From positions 1-6,656 of the forward strand of contig JAJAYS010000091.1 of the NCBI GenBank assembly GCA_026786065.1: DNA of 6,656 nt, written 5' to 3'. Every line of letters begins with the position of its first letter. Positions within the stretch are counted from its first letter, which is position 1. Below the pieces are notes generated by a model that was not told where the DNA came from, ran no database searches, and was given only the letters and a program-made list of their open reading frames with translations. Below, one piece after another: positions 6,353 through 6,656 of this stretch. The DNA comes from Polaromonas sp. (GTDB taxonomy: Bacteria > Pseudomonadota > Gammaproteobacteria > Burkholderiales > Burkholderiaceae_C). The translations under genes were made by a program, and so were the position numbers.

Positions 6353-6359
6353 CTCTTAT

Positions 6360-6656
6360 ATGACCGATCAAGTTCACTCACTCAACTATGGCGTTGCGAC
6401 CTCGCCGCAGCAGCGCAACCGGGTGCTCCGCAACACCTATTGGCTGCTGGCATTGAGCATGTTGCCGACCGTGCTCGGCGCCTGGATCGGTGTGGCTACC
6501 GGCATCACGCAGTCGCTGTCAGGCGGTTTGGGCATCGTGGTGTTTCTGGGCGGCGCTTTTGCTTTCATGTATGCAATTCAAAAAACTAAGGACTCTGCCG
6601 CTGGGGTACCGGTGCTGCTTGCATTCACCTTTTTCATGGGCCTGATGCTCTCGCGC
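6360..6656 (+). CDS. YccA/Bax inhibitor-1 family membrane protein (3' end outside window)
   Basis: Only the first 99 residues are present; the frame is open to the window edge and family members run about 220-235 aa, so more than half is missing. The N-terminus contains RVLRNTYWLLALSMLPTVLG (21-40), which matches the KVLRNTY-LL-L opening of the E. coli YccA branch of the Bax inhibitor-1 (UPF0005) family. Three membrane segments are visible at about 27-44, 55-74 and 83-97, out of the seven or so expected in this inner-membrane family. E. coli YccA binds FtsH and slows degradation of jammed translocon components; some relatives are proposed to be ion leak channels. Whether this protein does the same is inference. 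A strong ribosome site and an upstream hairpin precede it, and it is divergent from the hbpS-like gene. Confidence 0.88.
   Translation, partial: MTDQVHSLNYGVATSPQQRNRVLRNTYWLLALSMLPTVLGAWIGVATGITQSLSGGLGIVVFLGGAFAFMYAIQKTKDSAAGVPVLLAFTFFMGLMLSR

Larger units (their letters stand above)
6143..6359. other. Divergent intergenic region with several inverted repeats
   Basis: This 217-bp gap separates the hbpS-like gene (minus) from the yccA-like gene (plus) and must hold promoters for both. I find no strong sigma70 pair; TTGAAA at 6280-6285 is a possible plus-strand -35 with only a poor -10 (TACTTT, 6302-6307). Four inverted repeats are visible: 6182-6195 (5-bp arms), 6208-6235 (9-bp arms with one bulge), 6261-6300 (9-bp arms, one imperfect pair) and 6326-6341 (6-bp perfect arms). 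Confidence 0.5.

Overview
The window looks like ordinary chromosomal housekeeping sequence from a GC-rich betaproteobacterium, most likely order Burkholderiales and family Comamonadaceae (Polaromonas/Rhodoferax/Acidovorax-like). The grounds are the character of the proteins, the divergent ppsA/ppsR pair, strong GC bias at third codon positions (which creates long antisense ORFs), and a short AT-rich palindromic repeat after ppsR that resembles a dispersed repeat I recall from Comamonadaceae genomes. Genus assignment is inference. No mobile element, CRISPR array, tRNA or rRNA is visible.

Layout from left to right. Bases 1-120 hold no supported gene. Phosphoenolpyruvate synthase (ppsA, minus strand, 121-2529) is complete. 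A 198-bp divergent intergenic region follows, with a candidate sigma70 promoter for ppsA, a candidate -10 for ppsR and two 11-bp palindromes. Next is ppsR (2728-3549, plus strand), the bifunctional kinase/pyrophosphorylase that switches PpsA off and on by modifying a Thr two residues before the catalytic His. After the repeat and a terminator-like hairpin comes a complete TonB energy-transducing system on the plus strand: tonB (3691-4437), exbB (4499-5212), exbD (5248-5658). A small GlcG/HbpS-family protein gene (5735-6142, minus strand) converges on exbD. After a 217-bp intergenic region rich in inverted repeats, the window ends inside a plus-strand YccA/Bax-inhibitor-1 family membrane protein gene (from 6360, cut off at 6656).

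How the genes work together. PpsA makes PEP from pyruvate for gluconeogenesis, and PpsR controls it post-translationally, so the divergent pair is one functional module. ExbB and ExbD form the inner-membrane proton-driven motor, and TonB carries its energy to outer-membrane receptors for iron chelates, heme or cobalamin. The HbpS-like protein may be connected with heme or cofactor binding, but only by family and proximity. The YccA-like protein is a membrane protein related to the FtsH modulator of E. coli and has no evident link to the others.

I see no previously undescribed system here. The points worth a second look are non-coding: the palindromes and overlapping promoter signals between ppsA and ppsR, the repeat between ppsR and tonB, and the inverted repeats upstream of the yccA-like gene.
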